64,000 bases of DNA from Rhodoblastus sp963727035 (GCA_963727035.1 CAVSEY010000021.1:124001-188000), one strand, 5' to 3'; numbered from the stretch's first letter, positions 1 to 8,933 are shown. Numbers and translations: made by a program. The notes: generated by a model from the sequence alone, not told the origin.

Positions 1-170
1 GCGCCGAAAGGCCGTCATGAAAATGCGACGGATCATTTGCCTTTCGCGCTTCTTCACATTATATCTTTTGCGATTCCCGTCATGAACGAAATTTGAGGCT
101 GGGCCTCGGCCGGGCCGGAGCGCGAAGGCGCGCGTCCGCCGGCGGAACGAAGAGATTCGAGGAGAATAAT

Positions 171-887
171 ATGAGCAACGCCCCGCTCATGCCCAAGGCC
201 ACCGCAGTCTGGCTGGTGGAGAACACCTCGCTGACATTCGACCAGATCGCCGAATTCTGCGTCTTGCATCCGCTGGAAGTCAAAGGCATCGCCGATGGCG
301 AAGTCGCATCCGGAATCCGCGGCCACGACCCGATCACCTCGGGCCAGCTGACCCGCGAGGAAATCGAACGCGGCGAGAAGGACTCCGGCTACCGCCTCAA
401 GCTCGCCATCTCCAAGGTGCGCCTTCCCGAGGTCAAGCGCCATCGCGGCCCGCGCTATACGCCGCTGTCGCGCCGCCAGGACCGGCCCAACGCCATTCTC
501 TGGCTGGTGCGCAACCATCCCGAGCTGAAGGACGCTCAGATCATGCGGCTCGCCGGCACGACCAAGAGCACGATCGGCGCGATCCGCGACCGCACCCACT
601 GGAATTCAGCGTCGCTGACCCCGATGGACCCGGTGACCCTCGGCCTGTGCTCGCAGATCGACCTCGATTTCGAGGTCCAGCGCGCCGCCAAGGACCGCCC
701 CGCGCTGGTTCAGGACCACGGCCCGACCCTCGCCTCCGCCGAGGAAACGACCCAGCCCTTCTATTACGAGCCGAGCACCCAGGAGGAGGTTTTCGGGACC
801 GCCCCGGCGCGCAAGGAGCCCGAGGAAGAGGAGATCGACGTGGATTCGGTCTTCGCCAAGCTCAAGGACCTGAAGACCAAGGAATGA
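171..887 (+). CDS. trcR: DUF1013 / TrcR-type cell-cycle transcriptional regulator
   Basis: Protein of 238 residues that I recognise as the alphaproteobacterial DUF1013 family, named TrcR, a putative DNA-binding regulator of cell-cycle genes. The N-terminal half starts with the family-typical LMPKATAVWLVENTSLTF, and a second helix-turn-helix-like stretch (residues about 110-150, ILWLVRNHPELKDAQI then GTTKSTIGAIRDRTHWN) repeats the same fold pattern. The acidic C-terminal tail is rich in Glu. The ATG at 171 is preceded by a good ribosome binding site (CGAGGAG). An upstream in-frame start at 93 would add an Arg/Ala-rich extension unlike the family, so I prefer 171. The gene ends one base before the ruvC start, so the two are probably cotranscribed. 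Confidence 0.85.
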   Translation: MSNAPLMPKATAVWLVENTSLTFDQIAEFCVLHPLEVKGIADGEVASGIRGHDPITSGQLTREEIERGEKDSGYRLKLAISKVRLPEVKRHRGPRYTPLSRRQDRPNAILWLVRNHPELKDAQIMRLAGTTKSTIGAIRDRTHWNSASLTPMDPVTLGLCSQIDLDFEVQRAAKDRPALVQDHGPTLASAEETTQPFYYEPSTQEEVFGTAPARKEPEEEEIDVDSVFAKLKDLKTKE

Positions 888-888
888 A

Positions 889-1398
889 ATGGCGGCGGTT
901 CGCATCCTCGGCGTCGATCCCGGCCTGCGCCATACCGGCTGGGGCGTGATCGAGGCCGACGGGTCGCGCCTCGCCTTCGTCGCCTCCGGCGCCATCCATT
1001 CGCCCACCGGCGACAATCTCGCCGAGCGGCTGCGCATGCTGCACGAGGGCCTGACCGCCGTCATCGCCGCGTTTTCGCCGGACGAGGCGGCGGTGGAGGA
1101 GACCTTCGTCAATCGCGACGCGCAATCGACCCTGAAGCTTGGCTATGCGCGCGGAATCGCTTTGGTCGTGCCGGCGCTGGCCGGGCTCGAAGTCACCGAA
1201 TATGCCGCCAATCTGGTGAAAAAGACGGTGGTCGGGGCGGGCCACGCCGAAAAGGCGCAGGTCGCCATGATGGTCAAGATCCTGCTGCCGAAAGCCGAGG
1301 CCTTGAGCCCCGACGCGGCCGACGCCCTCGCGGTCGCGATCTGCCACGCCCAGCACCGCGGCGCCAGAAAGCGGGCGGCGGCCTTGGCGGCCAAGTAA
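889..1398 (+). CDS. ruvC: RuvC crossover-junction endodeoxyribonuclease
   Basis: RuvC resolves Holliday junctions by paired nicks in the RuvABC complex. The 169-residue protein has normal length. Visible catalytic acids sit in the N-terminal ILGVDPGLRHTGWG block, in the AAVEETFVNRDAQSTLKLG block, and in the C-terminal SPDAADALAVAICHAQH block, which together form the RNase H-like acidic site. The start at 889 follows the trcR stop by one base. First gene of the ruvC-ruvA-(vapBC)-ruvB series on this strand. Confidence 0.95.
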   Translation: MAAVRILGVDPGLRHTGWGVIEADGSRLAFVASGAIHSPTGDNLAERLRMLHEGLTAVIAAFSPDEAAVEETFVNRDAQSTLKLGYARGIALVVPALAGLEVTEYAANLVKKTVVGAGHAEKAQVAMMVKILLPKAEALSPDAADALAVAICHAQHRGARKRAAALAAK

Positions 1399-1460
1399 TT
1401 CTTCTTTTGTTCGCCCAACCGAATTAAACTTGGCGTCACGCGATTCGTTTCGGGCGAAAG

Positions 1461-2081
1461 ATGATCGGCAAACTCAAGGGCGTGGTGGATTCTTTGCACG
1501 AGGATCATGTGATCCTCGACGTGCATGGCGTCGGCTATGTCGTTTCCTGCTCCACCCGCACCCTGCAAAGACTGCCGCGCGCGGGCGAAGCCGCCGTTCT
1601 CGCGGTCGAGACCCAGGTGCGCGAGGACGCGATCCGGTTGTTCGGCTTTTTGAGCGATTCCGAGCGCGACTGGTTTCGCATCCTGCAGAATGTGCAGGGC
1701 GTCGGCTCGAAAGTCGCGCTCGCCATCCTCTCCATCCTGCCTCCCGCCGAACTCACCGCGGCCATCGCCTTGCAGGACAAGGCGGCGATCGCGCGCGCGC
1801 CGGGCGTCGGCCCGAAGCTCGCCGCGCGCATCGTCTCCGAGCTCAAGGACAAGGCCGGGGCCTTCGGCGATGTGGACGCCGGCGCCATTGCGCTCGCCGG
1901 CGCCGACGCCGCGCCCGCCGGCTCCAGCGCCGCGCAGGAAGCGACCTCCGCCTTGATCAACCTCGGCTACCCCCGCCCGCAAGCCGCGACCGCCATCGCC
2001 GCCAGCATGAAAGCTTTGGGCGAAGGCGCCGAAACCGCCGCGCTGATCCGGCGCGGGCTGAAGGAATTGGCGACGAGTTGA
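1461..2081 (+). CDS. ruvA: RuvA Holliday-junction DNA-binding protein
   Basis: RuvA (206 residues) binds four-way junctions as a tetramer and recruits RuvB for branch migration. It begins MIGKLKGVVDSLHEDHVILD (OB-fold domain I), carries the helix-hairpin-helix region LQNVQGVGSKVALAILS and APGVGPKLAARIVSELKD, and ends in the flexible linker plus RuvB-binding domain III (ATSALINLGYPRPQAATAIA). It lies 62 bases after ruvC. Unusually, the next genes are a toxin-antitoxin pair, not ruvB. Confidence 0.95.
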   Translation: MIGKLKGVVDSLHEDHVILDVHGVGYVVSCSTRTLQRLPRAGEAAVLAVETQVREDAIRLFGFLSDSERDWFRILQNVQGVGSKVALAILSILPPAELTAAIALQDKAAIARAPGVGPKLAARIVSELKDKAGAFGDVDAGAIALAGADAAPAGSSAAQEATSALINLGYPRPQAATAIAASMKALGEGAETAALIRRGLKELATS

Positions 2082-2152
2082 GTCGAGGATGCTGGCGTTC
2101 GCTAATTGTTCGTGTTAATCTTACCAGCATCGCATCGATCGGGGTTATCGTG

Positions 2153-2365
2153 ATGAGCGCCGCGACCAAACTGTCGAGCAAATTCCAGATTTCGATTCCG
2201 AAAGAAGTTCGGGAACAGCAGGGCTGGCGGCCTGGGCAGGAATTCGTCTTCCTGCCAAAGGGAAATAGCGTCGTCCTGGTGCCGGTGCCCGACCATGATT
2301 CCTTGCGGGGAATCGCCAGAGGCGCCAATCCCGAGAATTACCGCGACAGGAACGACCGCTATTGA
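2153..2365 (+). CDS. vapB: AbrB/MazE-type antitoxin
   Basis: Small 70-residue protein with a swapped-hairpin AbrB fold signature near the N-terminus (KLSSKFQISIPKEVREQQGW) followed by a typical strand pattern (GQEFVFLPKGNSVVLVPV) and a charged, probably toxin-binding tail. The ATG at 2153 matches the family start; the longer open frame upstream runs antisense-like through ruvA and is a shadow. The stop overlaps the ATG of the PIN-domain gene by one base, the usual arrangement of a toxin-antitoxin operon. Such antitoxins bind their toxin and autorepress the operon (family knowledge, not tested here). Confidence 0.85.
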   Translation: MSAATKLSSKFQISIPKEVREQQGWRPGQEFVFLPKGNSVVLVPVPDHDSLRGIARGANPENYRDRNDRY

Positions 2366-2745
2366 TGCGTGTGATCGACACCTCGGCCTGGATCGAGTTT
2401 CTGCTCGACAGCGAGACCGGGCAAAAGATCGGGGCCAAAATGCCGCGACGCGACGATTGGATCGTTCCGACCATCGTTCAATTCGAACTCGCCAAATGGC
2501 TCGCTCGTGAAGTGTCGGAAGACATTGGCGAGGCGGTGCTGGCCGACACCACCAAATGTGTCATCGTCCCGCTCGATACGCCCGTCGCCCTGCGGGCGGC
2601 GCAAATTTCGCACAGCAGCAAACTCGCGGCCGCCGACGCCGTGGTTTATGCGACGGCTCAGGCCCTGGACGCGGAACTGATCACCTGCGACTCCCATTTC
2701 AAAGACCTGCCGGGCGTCGTCTATTTTCCGAAAGCGCGTCAATGA
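2365..2745 (+). CDS. vapC: VapC-type PIN-domain toxin ribonuclease
   Basis: PIN-domain protein of 126 residues. Acidic metal-binding residues are visible in the expected places: Asp5 in RVIDTSAWIEF, Glu in IVQFELAKWL, Asp in KLAAADAVVYATA, and Asp in LITCDSHFKDLPGV. VapC toxins cut tRNA or other RNA when released from the antitoxin. The start is the ATG at 2365 overlapping the antitoxin stop; a TTG one codon earlier is less likely. The stop codon overlaps the ruvB ATG (ATGA at 2742-2745), so ruvB translation is probably coupled to this gene. Confidence 0.88.
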   Translation: MRVIDTSAWIEFLLDSETGQKIGAKMPRRDDWIVPTIVQFELAKWLAREVSEDIGEAVLADTTKCVIVPLDTPVALRAAQISHSSKLAAADAVVYATAQALDAELITCDSHFKDLPGVVYFPKARQ

Positions 2746-3783
2746 CCCCGCCCGCCAGCCGCATGATTTCGCCGGAACGGCGCGAGGACGATCTGGAATC
2801 CTCGATCCGGCCGATGACGCTCGCCGATTTCACCGGCCAGGAGGCGGCGCGCAAGAATCTCAAGGTCTTCATCGAGGCGGCCAAGGCGCGCAAGGACGCG
2901 CTCGACCATGTGCTGTTCGTCGGGCCGCCGGGCCTCGGCAAGACCACGCTCGCCCAGATCTTGGCGCGCGAACTTGGCGTCAATTTCCGCTCGACCTCCG
3001 GCCCGGTCATCGCCAAGGCCGGCGATCTCGCGGCGCAACTCACCAATCTCGAAGAGCGCGACGTGCTCTTCATCGACGAAATCCACCGCCTTAATCCGGC
3101 GGTCGAGGAAATCCTCTATCCGGCGATGGAGGATTTCCAGCTCGATCTGATCATCGGCGAGGGGCCGGCGGCGCGCTCGGTCAAGATCGACCTCGCCAGA
3201 TTCACCCTGGTCGGCGCCACCACCCGCGCCGGCCTTTTGACCACCCCCCTGCGCGACCGGTTCGGCATTCCGATCCGGATGAACTTTTATACCGTGGAAG
3301 AGCTGCAAAGCATTGTCGCGCGCGGCGCGCGGGTGATGAACTGCCCGATGAGCGGGGACGGCGCCAACGAGATCGCCCGGCGCTCGCGCGGCACGCCGCG
3401 CATCGCCGGGCGGCTGCTGCGCCGGGTGCGCGATTTCGCTTTGGTCGATGGCGACGACATCGTCACCCGCGAAGTCGCCGACCGGGCGCTGAAACTGCTG
3501 GATGTCGACACCATCGGCCTCGACCAGATGGACCGGCGCTATCTCGACATGGTGGCGTCAAAATTTCGGCGGCGGCCCGGTCGGAATCGAAACCATCGCC
3601 GCCGCGCTTTCCGAGCCGCGCGACGCCATCGAGGACATTATCGAGCCTTTTCTGCTGCAACAGGGTTTTTTGAACCGCACCCCGCGCGGAAGGATGCTGA
3701 CGCCCGTCGCCTTCCGGCATCTGGGCCTCGCCGAGCCGGCGAGGCCGCCGCAAATGGGGCTGTTTGCCGAGGACGACGGCTGA
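2742..3783 (+). CDS. ruvB: RuvB branch-migration ATPase, frameshifted in this sequence
   Basis: RuvB is the hexameric AAA+ motor of branch migration. The reading frame from 2742 shows Walker A GPPGLGKTTLA, Walker B DVLFIDEIHRLNP, sensor GATTRAGLLTTPLRDRF and the arginine-rich lid, then loses the family sequence after DMVAS. The winged-helix C-terminal domain (NFGGGPVGIETIAAALSEP, FLLQQGFLNRTPRGR) continues in the next frame to 3783. Removing one A from the AAAA at 3560-3563 restores ASNFGGGPVG exactly as in homologues. The total length is one base over a multiple of three. Either a one-base assembly error or a real break; a viable cell would tolerate ruvB loss poorly. Confidence 0.9.
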
Positions 3784-3786
3784 CCC

Positions 3787-4248
3787 ATGCCGCCCGAACC
3801 TGTCCCGCCGCAGGGCGTCCTGAGCGACGGCCACCACCTCTTCCCCATCCGCGTCTATTTCGAGGACACGGATTTTACCGGTCTCGTCTATCACGCCAAT
3901 TATCTGCGCTTCATCGAGCGCGCCCGCACCGAAATGTTGCGCGAGCTGGGCGTTCACCAGGGCGCGATTCATGCCGGCGAGACCGGCGACGCCTTGTTTT
4001 TCGTGGTCGCGCGGATGCAGCTCGAATTTTTGAAGCCGGCGCGGATGGACGATCTGCTCACAGTCGAGACCCGGCCGCTCAAGATTTCGGCGGCCGCGAT
4101 CGAGCTGGAGCAGATCGTGCGCCGCGAAGCGGAAATTCTTTTCACGGCAAAAGTTCTGGTCGCCACGCTGGCCAACGGCAAGCCGCGCCGCCTGCCGCGC
4201 GAAATCCGCGACAGGCTCGCGCTTAAGCGCACCGCCGCCGACTCATGA
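3787..4248 (+). CDS. ybgC: YbgC-type acyl-CoA thioesterase of the Tol-Pal operon
   Basis: Hotdog-fold thioesterase of 153 residues. The 4-hydroxybenzoyl-CoA thioesterase signature is clear: VYFEDTDFTGLVYHANYLRFIERARTE, with the catalytic Asp in the first part. YbgC proteins hydrolyse short-chain or phospholipid-linked acyl-CoA and by position belong to the tol-pal cluster that follows. Starts four bases after ruvB. Confidence 0.92.
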   Translation: MPPEPVPPQGVLSDGHHLFPIRVYFEDTDFTGLVYHANYLRFIERARTEMLRELGVHQGAIHAGETGDALFFVVARMQLEFLKPARMDDLLTVETRPLKISAAAIELEQIVRREAEILFTAKVLVATLANGKPRRLPREIRDRLALKRTAADS

Positions 4249-4266
4249 TTGAAACGTCTCCAAAAT

Positions 4267-4349
4267 CGTCATTGCGAGCGCAGCGAAGCAATCCACCTCT
4301 CAACCTGTTGAAAGATTGGCTGGATTGCTTCGCTGCGCGCGCAAGGACG
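4267..4349. repeat. Palindromic intergenic repeat element
   Basis: Two 29-base arms (4267-4295 and 4321-4349) are inverted copies differing at two positions by my count, separated by 25 bases. They share the core GCAGCGAAGCAATCCA. The element sits between ybgC and tolQ and can fold into a long hairpin, so it may act as a transcription stop, mRNA stabiliser or simply be a dispersed repeat. A related, less regular copy lies at about 18,829-18,953. The rest of the interval up to 4538 shows no gene. Confidence 0.75.
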
Positions 4350-4538
4350 GAGTATGGGTCGAAAATGGAATTGCGCCACGCCGTAACCCATTCTTAACCA
4401 CGCCACGTGCTTAACTGATGGTGAATGGCGGCCGCGCCTTTTTAGTGTTCCGGGCCGCAGAAATGACCGATTTCCACGGCACAGGGTCACGCGTGCGCAA
4501 AACGCCGCGCGCCGCCGGATTTGCGAAGGACCGCCTTG

Positions 4539-5267
4539 ATGAACGAAATCGCCGCCACGCCGCTCGCCGTCGCCGGGGGGCGGGCTTCCGTCTTCGCCAT
4601 GTTCTGGGGCGCGTCGATCGTCGTCAAAATGGTGATGATTGGTCTGCTCGCGTCCTCGGTCTGGTGCTGGGCGATCATCATCGACAAGACGCTGCTGATC
4701 CGCCGCGCCCGCGCCGCGATCGAGGATTTCGAAAATCTGTTCTGGTCCGGCAATTCGCTCGAAGACCTCTATCATTCGCTGGCGGCGCGGCCCACCATGG
4801 CGACCGCCTCGCTCTTCGTCGCCGCCATGCGCGAATGGAAGCGCTCGTTCCAGAACGCCCACGCCTCCTTCGTCGGCCTGCAATCGCGCATCGAGAAAGT
4901 GCTCGACGTGTCGATCGCCCGCGAGGTCGAAAAACTTGAATCCAACCTGCTGGTGCTGGCCACCGTCGCCTCGGCCGGGCCATTCATCGGCCTGTTTGGC
5001 ACGGTCTGGGGCATCATGACCTCGTTCCGCTCCATCGCGCTTTCGAAAAACACCTCTCTCGCCGTGGTCGCGCCGGGCATCGCGGAGGCCTTGCTCGCCA
5101 CCGCCCTTGGCCTGTTCGCCGCCATTCCGGCGCTGATCGCCTATAACAAGCTCTCCGGCGACGTCGCCAAGACCCAGGCGCGGATGGAAAGCTTCGCCGA
5201 CGAATTCTCCGCCATCCTGTCGCGGCAGATCGACCAGCACGCCGGACAGCGCAACAACGCGGCCTGA
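4539..5267 (+). CDS. tolQ: TolQ proton-channel subunit of the Tol-Pal system
   Basis: MotA/TolQ/ExbB-family inner-membrane protein (242 residues from the ATG at 4539; GAAGGA precedes it). Three membrane segments are visible: about residues 22-45 (MVMIGLLASSVWCWAIII), about 140-165 (LATVASAGPFIGLFGTVWG) and about 180-205. With TolR it uses the proton gradient to energise TolA during outer-membrane constriction at division. tolR follows after 12 bases. Confidence 0.95.
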   Translation: MNEIAATPLAVAGGRASVFAMFWGASIVVKMVMIGLLASSVWCWAIIIDKTLLIRRARAAIEDFENLFWSGNSLEDLYHSLAARPTMATASLFVAAMREWKRSFQNAHASFVGLQSRIEKVLDVSIAREVEKLESNLLVLATVASAGPFIGLFGTVWGIMTSFRSIALSKNTSLAVVAPGIAEALLATALGLFAAIPALIAYNKLSGDVAKTQARMESFADEFSAILSRQIDQHAGQRNNAA

Positions 5268-5279
5268 GGAGCGGGCGAT

Positions 5280-5756
5280 ATGGGAATGGCTGTTCCAACA
5301 GGCGGGAAAGGCGGGCGGCGCCGGCGCGGCGTGCCGCGCTATCGCGCCATGGCCGACATCAACATGACGCCCTTCATCGACGTGATGCTGGTGCTGCTGA
5401 TCATTTTCATGGTCGCGGCGCCGCTGCTGTCCTCGGGCGTGCCGATCGACCTGCCGGCGACCAAGGCCGGCGAGCTGAATATCGACAAGAAGCCGATCGC
5501 CATTTCGATCGACGAGCACGGCGACGTCTATCTGATGGACCAGAAGATCGCCGATGCGGACCTGATTGCCGGCGTCCAGGCCCAGGCTTCGGCCGGCGGC
5601 GATGAGCGCGTCTATGTGCGCGCCGCCAAACAGGTGCCTTACGGGCGGGTGGCCGAGATCATGTCCGATCTCACCGCGGCGGGGTTCAAGAAAGTCGCCC
5701 TGGTGACCAGCCAACAGAGCGATCAGCAGGGGATAAGTCAAGGTCAGGCGAAGTGA
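5280..5756 (+). CDS. tolR: TolR subunit of the Tol-Pal system
   Basis: ExbD/TolR family, 158 residues. A basic cytoplasmic N-terminus (GGKGGRRRRGVPRYRAM) precedes one membrane helix with the conserved proton-relay Asp in NMTPFIDVMLVLLIIFMVAA, then a periplasmic domain. The stop overlaps the tolA start by four bases, suggesting translational coupling inside the tolQRAB-pal series. Confidence 0.95.
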   Translation: MGMAVPTGGKGGRRRRGVPRYRAMADINMTPFIDVMLVLLIIFMVAAPLLSSGVPIDLPATKAGELNIDKKPIAISIDEHGDVYLMDQKIADADLIAGVQAQASAGGDERVYVRAAKQVPYGRVAEIMSDLTAAGFKKVALVTSQQSDQQGISQGQAK

Positions 5757-6784
5757 GGTTTTCGCGTTCGGAGCCGGGTGTTCTCGTCTCGGCGGCGGTC
5801 CATCTCGGGCTGCTGGCCTTTCTGCTCGTCCATTTTTCCCGTGACGAGAAATTCGCCGACGCGACGGAGGCCGTCCCGGTCGAGACCGTCACCGACAGCC
5901 AGTTCCACGAGATCATGCAGGGCGAGAAAACCGCCAAGCTCGCGGACAAGCCCCAGGCCGACAAGGTCGCCGAACCTTCCGAGCCCAAACCGCTCCCGAC
6001 TCCGCCGCCCCCGCCGCCAAGGCCCGAGCAGAGCAAGGCGGATCAGACGCCGCCCCCGCCGCCGCCGCCCACCCCGCCGCCGCGCCCGGCGCCGCCGGTG
6101 GCCAAGACCCCGCCGCCCGAACCGGAACAGCAGGTCGAACGCGACGACGCCGAGACGGCGCGGCCGCCGCCGCGCCCGAAAAAGCCGGAACAGGCGCAGC
6201 AGAAGCCTGCGCCCGAGCCGCCGAAGCGCCCGCCGGAAAAGCCGGCGCCCAAACCGACGCCCAAGCTCGACGAGGTGGCCAGGCTGCTTGCGCAGACCAA
6301 GGACACGCCGGCGCCCAGGCCCAGCACGCAAAGCGACAAGCCGCATCAGACGGTCAATCTCGACGAAGTCGCCAAGCTCCTCGACGAGAAGGCGCCGGAG
6401 GCGAAATTCACCACGGGGCGCGAGGTCAGCCATTCCGCCGCTTTGGGCGCGCGCCACGCGACCGGCGCGCGCATGTCGCCCTCGATGGCGGATGCGCTCG
6501 GCGCCCTGCTGCAGGAGCAGTACAAGCAGTGCTGGAACTATCTGCCGCTGACCGGCGACAAATATGTCGCCAAGATCCGCGTGTCCTACCGGCCGGACGG
6601 CTCGCTCGCCAGCCAGCCGGTGCTGCTCAACCCGCCGTCGGACCCCAACTTCCGGGGTCTGGCCGAAAGCGCCCTGCGCGCCGTGCGGCGCTGCAATCCC
6701 CTTCGCATTCCCGCCCAATACCAGCCTTATTATGAGCAATGGAAGGATTGGGTGGTCGGGTTCGACCCCGAAATCTTGAACTGA
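5753..6784 (+). CDS. tolA: TolA periplasm-spanning protein
   Basis: TolA links the inner-membrane TolQR motor to TolB and Pal. The 343-residue protein has one N-terminal membrane helix (about residues 10-25, VSAAVHLGLLAFLLVHF), a very long proline-rich central domain (about 85-175, runs of Pro with Lys/Glu/Arg) in place of the Ala/Lys helix of enteric TolA, and a compact C-terminal domain with the TonB/TolA-like CWNYLP and RRCNPLRIP elements. Its frame overlaps the tolR stop. Confidence 0.92.
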   Translation: MRFSRSEPGVLVSAAVHLGLLAFLLVHFSRDEKFADATEAVPVETVTDSQFHEIMQGEKTAKLADKPQADKVAEPSEPKPLPTPPPPPPRPEQSKADQTPPPPPPPTPPPRPAPPVAKTPPPEPEQQVERDDAETARPPPRPKKPEQAQQKPAPEPPKRPPEKPAPKPTPKLDEVARLLAQTKDTPAPRPSTQSDKPHQTVNLDEVAKLLDEKAPEAKFTTGREVSHSAALGARHATGARMSPSMADALGALLQEQYKQCWNYLPLTGDKYVAKIRVSYRPDGSLASQPVLLNPPSDPNFRGLAESALRAVRRCNPLRIPAQYQPYYEQWKDWVVGFDPEILN

Positions 6785-6820
6785 CCTCAACGATTCGCAC
6801 GGAACTCCAGGACCCTCCCG

Positions 6821-8125
6821 ATGCCATTCACTCCCAGCCGCCGCGCCGCCGCCGCCATGCTCGGCGGCCTCGCCCTCAGCCCACTTCTGCCCCGGCTCTC
6901 GATCGCCGACCGCTATCTCGACGTGCATGGCGGGGGCAGTTTCACCCCGGTCAATGTCGCGATCGTTCCCTTCGCCGGCGACGGCGGCGCGGCGATCGCC
7001 TCGGTCATCGTCAATAATTTCAAGCGCTCCGTCTTCATCAATCCTCTGGACGCCGGCGCGGCCGGGACGGGCGTCAGCCCCGACGCCGCCCCCAGCATGG
7101 CGGCCTTCCAGGCGCTCAACGCGCAATATGTCGTGGTCGGACGCGCCGGGCGCGGCCCCAACGACCGCATGAAGACCGAATTCCGCCTGTGGGACGTCGG
7201 CGCCGGAACCCAGGTCGCCGGCCAGCAATATGTCACCGACCCCAAGAATTCGCGGCGCGTCGCCCATATCATCTCGGACGCGATCTTCGCCAAGGTGACC
7301 GGCGAAGGCGGCTTTTTCGACACCCGAATCGCCTTCGTCGACGAGACCGGCCCGCGCCAGACCCGCATCAAGAGACTGGCGATCATGGACCAGGACGGCG
7401 CCAATATCCGCTATCTGACGCGCGGCGACGACCTGGTGGTGACGCCGCGCTTCTCGCCCAATTCGCAGGAGCTGACCTATATGTCCTTCGGCGCGGAGGA
7501 CCCGCGCGTCTTCCTGCTGAACATCGACACCGCACAGCGCGAGGTGGTCGGCAATTTCCCCGGCATGACCTTCTCGCCGCGCTTCTCGCCGGACGGCCAG
7601 CGGATCGTCATGTCGCTGGAGGATAACGGCGTCGCCAATCTCTACAGCATGGACCTGCGCTCGCGCGCCACCACGCGGCTGACGGATTCCGCGGCGATTG
7701 ACACTTCGCCCTGCTATTCGCCCGACGGATCGCGAATCTGTTTCGAATCGGATCGCGGCGGCGCGCAGCAGATCTATGTCATGAACGCGGGCGGCGGCGG
7801 CGCCACCCGCATCACCTTCGGCCAGGGCCGCTATTCGACCCCGGTCTGGTCGCCCAAAGGCGATTATATCGCCTTCACCCGCCAGGCCCCCGCCGGATTC
7901 GCCATTGGCGTGATCAAGCCCGACGGCTCGGGCGAGCGGATTCTCGTCGAAGGCTTCCACAACGAGGGGCCGACCTGGGCGCCCAACGGCCTGTTCGTGA
8001 TGTTCTTCCGCAATGTGAACGGCGGCCCCCGCCTGTTCATGCGGGATATTTTCGGCCGCGCCGAATTCGAGGTCCCGACGCCGAGCTTCGCCTCCGACCC
8101 GTCCTGGAGCGGCCTGATCGGCTGA
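6821..8125 (+). CDS. tolB: TolB periplasmic beta-propeller protein
   Basis: 434 residues with an N-terminal signal peptide (RRAAAAMLGGLALSPLLP), an alpha/beta N-terminal domain and a six-bladed propeller seen as repeated WD40-like blades: PRFSPNSQELTYMSF, PRFSPDGQRIVMSL, PCYSPDGSRICFESDR and PVWSPKGDYIAFTR. TolB binds Pal and the TolA C-terminal domain in the periplasm. It lies 36 bases after tolA. Confidence 0.95.
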   Translation: MPFTPSRRAAAAMLGGLALSPLLPRLSIADRYLDVHGGGSFTPVNVAIVPFAGDGGAAIASVIVNNFKRSVFINPLDAGAAGTGVSPDAAPSMAAFQALNAQYVVVGRAGRGPNDRMKTEFRLWDVGAGTQVAGQQYVTDPKNSRRVAHIISDAIFAKVTGEGGFFDTRIAFVDETGPRQTRIKRLAIMDQDGANIRYLTRGDDLVVTPRFSPNSQELTYMSFGAEDPRVFLLNIDTAQREVVGNFPGMTFSPRFSPDGQRIVMSLEDNGVANLYSMDLRSRATTRLTDSAAIDTSPCYSPDGSRICFESDRGGAQQIYVMNAGGGGATRITFGQGRYSTPVWSPKGDYIAFTRQAPAGFAIGVIKPDGSGERILVEGFHNEGPTWAPNGLFVMFFRNVNGGPRLFMRDIFGRAEFEVPTPSFASDPSWSGLIG

Positions 8126-8376
8126 GCGATCGCGTCGCCGCCCCATTCCCGCCATCAACGCCCTGTTAACCAAGCCGGGAAAGATCACAAAGTCGCCGAA
8201 TTTCATAACCTTTCATCAAGGTTACGAAAACGCTCGCTTAACATTCGCGGTCTAGGACTTGTAGCGGAACCCGCCTGTCCTCGGCCCGGCGGGGCATTTG
8301 GCGAACTAAAGCGTAGCGGCGACCGGCCGCGAGGGTTTCGGCCCCGCCCCGGCTGCCTGGTAAAGGAGCGCAACGG

Positions 8377-8895
8377 ATGAAGAAACTTGGCTCGATGGTC
8401 GGCCTGAAGCATGCCGCCGTTCTCGCAGCGGCGCTGGCTCTCGGGGCCTGCGCCAAGAACCCGACCGACATGGCCGGCCTCGACGGGCGCGGCGGCGCCG
8501 GCGTCGGCGTTGCGGGCTCCGCCATTCCCGGCTCAAATCAGGACTTCGCCGTCAATGTCGGCGACCGCGTCTTTTTCGACAGCGACTCCACCCAGTTGAG
8601 CGCCACGGCCCAGGCCACGCTGGACAAGCAGGCGGCCTGGCTCAACCGCTATACGAATTACAGTTTCACCATAGAAGGCCACGCCGACGAGCGCGGCACC
8701 CGCGAATATAATTTCGCGCTCGGCGCCCGTCGCGCCCAGACGACCAAGGATTACCTGGTCTCGCGCGGCGTCGCCGCCTCGCGCATGAAGACCATTTCCT
8801 ATGGCAAGGAACGCCCGGTCGCGGTCTGCGACGACATTTCCTGCTGGTCGCAGAATCGTCGCGCCGTCACCGTTCTGCACGGCGGCCAGAGCTGA
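8377..8895 (+). CDS. pal: Pal peptidoglycan-associated lipoprotein
   Basis: Outer-membrane lipoprotein of 172 residues. The signal peptide ends in the lipobox LGAC with acceptor Cys25. The OmpA-like peptidoglycan-binding domain shows VFFDSDSTQLS, IEGHADERGTREYN and LGARRAQTTKDYL. Pal anchors the outer membrane to the cell wall and is the terminal partner of TolB/TolA. RBS AAAGGAG lies upstream. The 251 bases between tolB and pal hold no gene and probably contain a pal promoter. Confidence 0.95.
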   Translation: MKKLGSMVGLKHAAVLAAALALGACAKNPTDMAGLDGRGGAGVGVAGSAIPGSNQDFAVNVGDRVFFDSDSTQLSATAQATLDKQAAWLNRYTNYSFTIEGHADERGTREYNFALGARRAQTTKDYLVSRGVAASRMKTISYGKERPVAVCDDISCWSQNRRAVTVLHGGQS

Positions 8896-8933
8896 CCCCG
8901 CGCCGCCTCCAGGATTTCCGTGATGAGTTTCCG

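Noticed and set aside
3502..3783. Programmed ribosomal frameshifting as the cause of the ruvB break
   Set aside because: No stop-codon slippage signal or downstream structure typical of known cases, and similar breaks occur in many unrelated genes.
5744..8206. 820-codon open frame on the minus strand opposite tolA-tolB
   Set aside because: High-GC shadow: no family features, His/Arg/Gly-rich composition, and the plus strand carries clear tolA and tolB.
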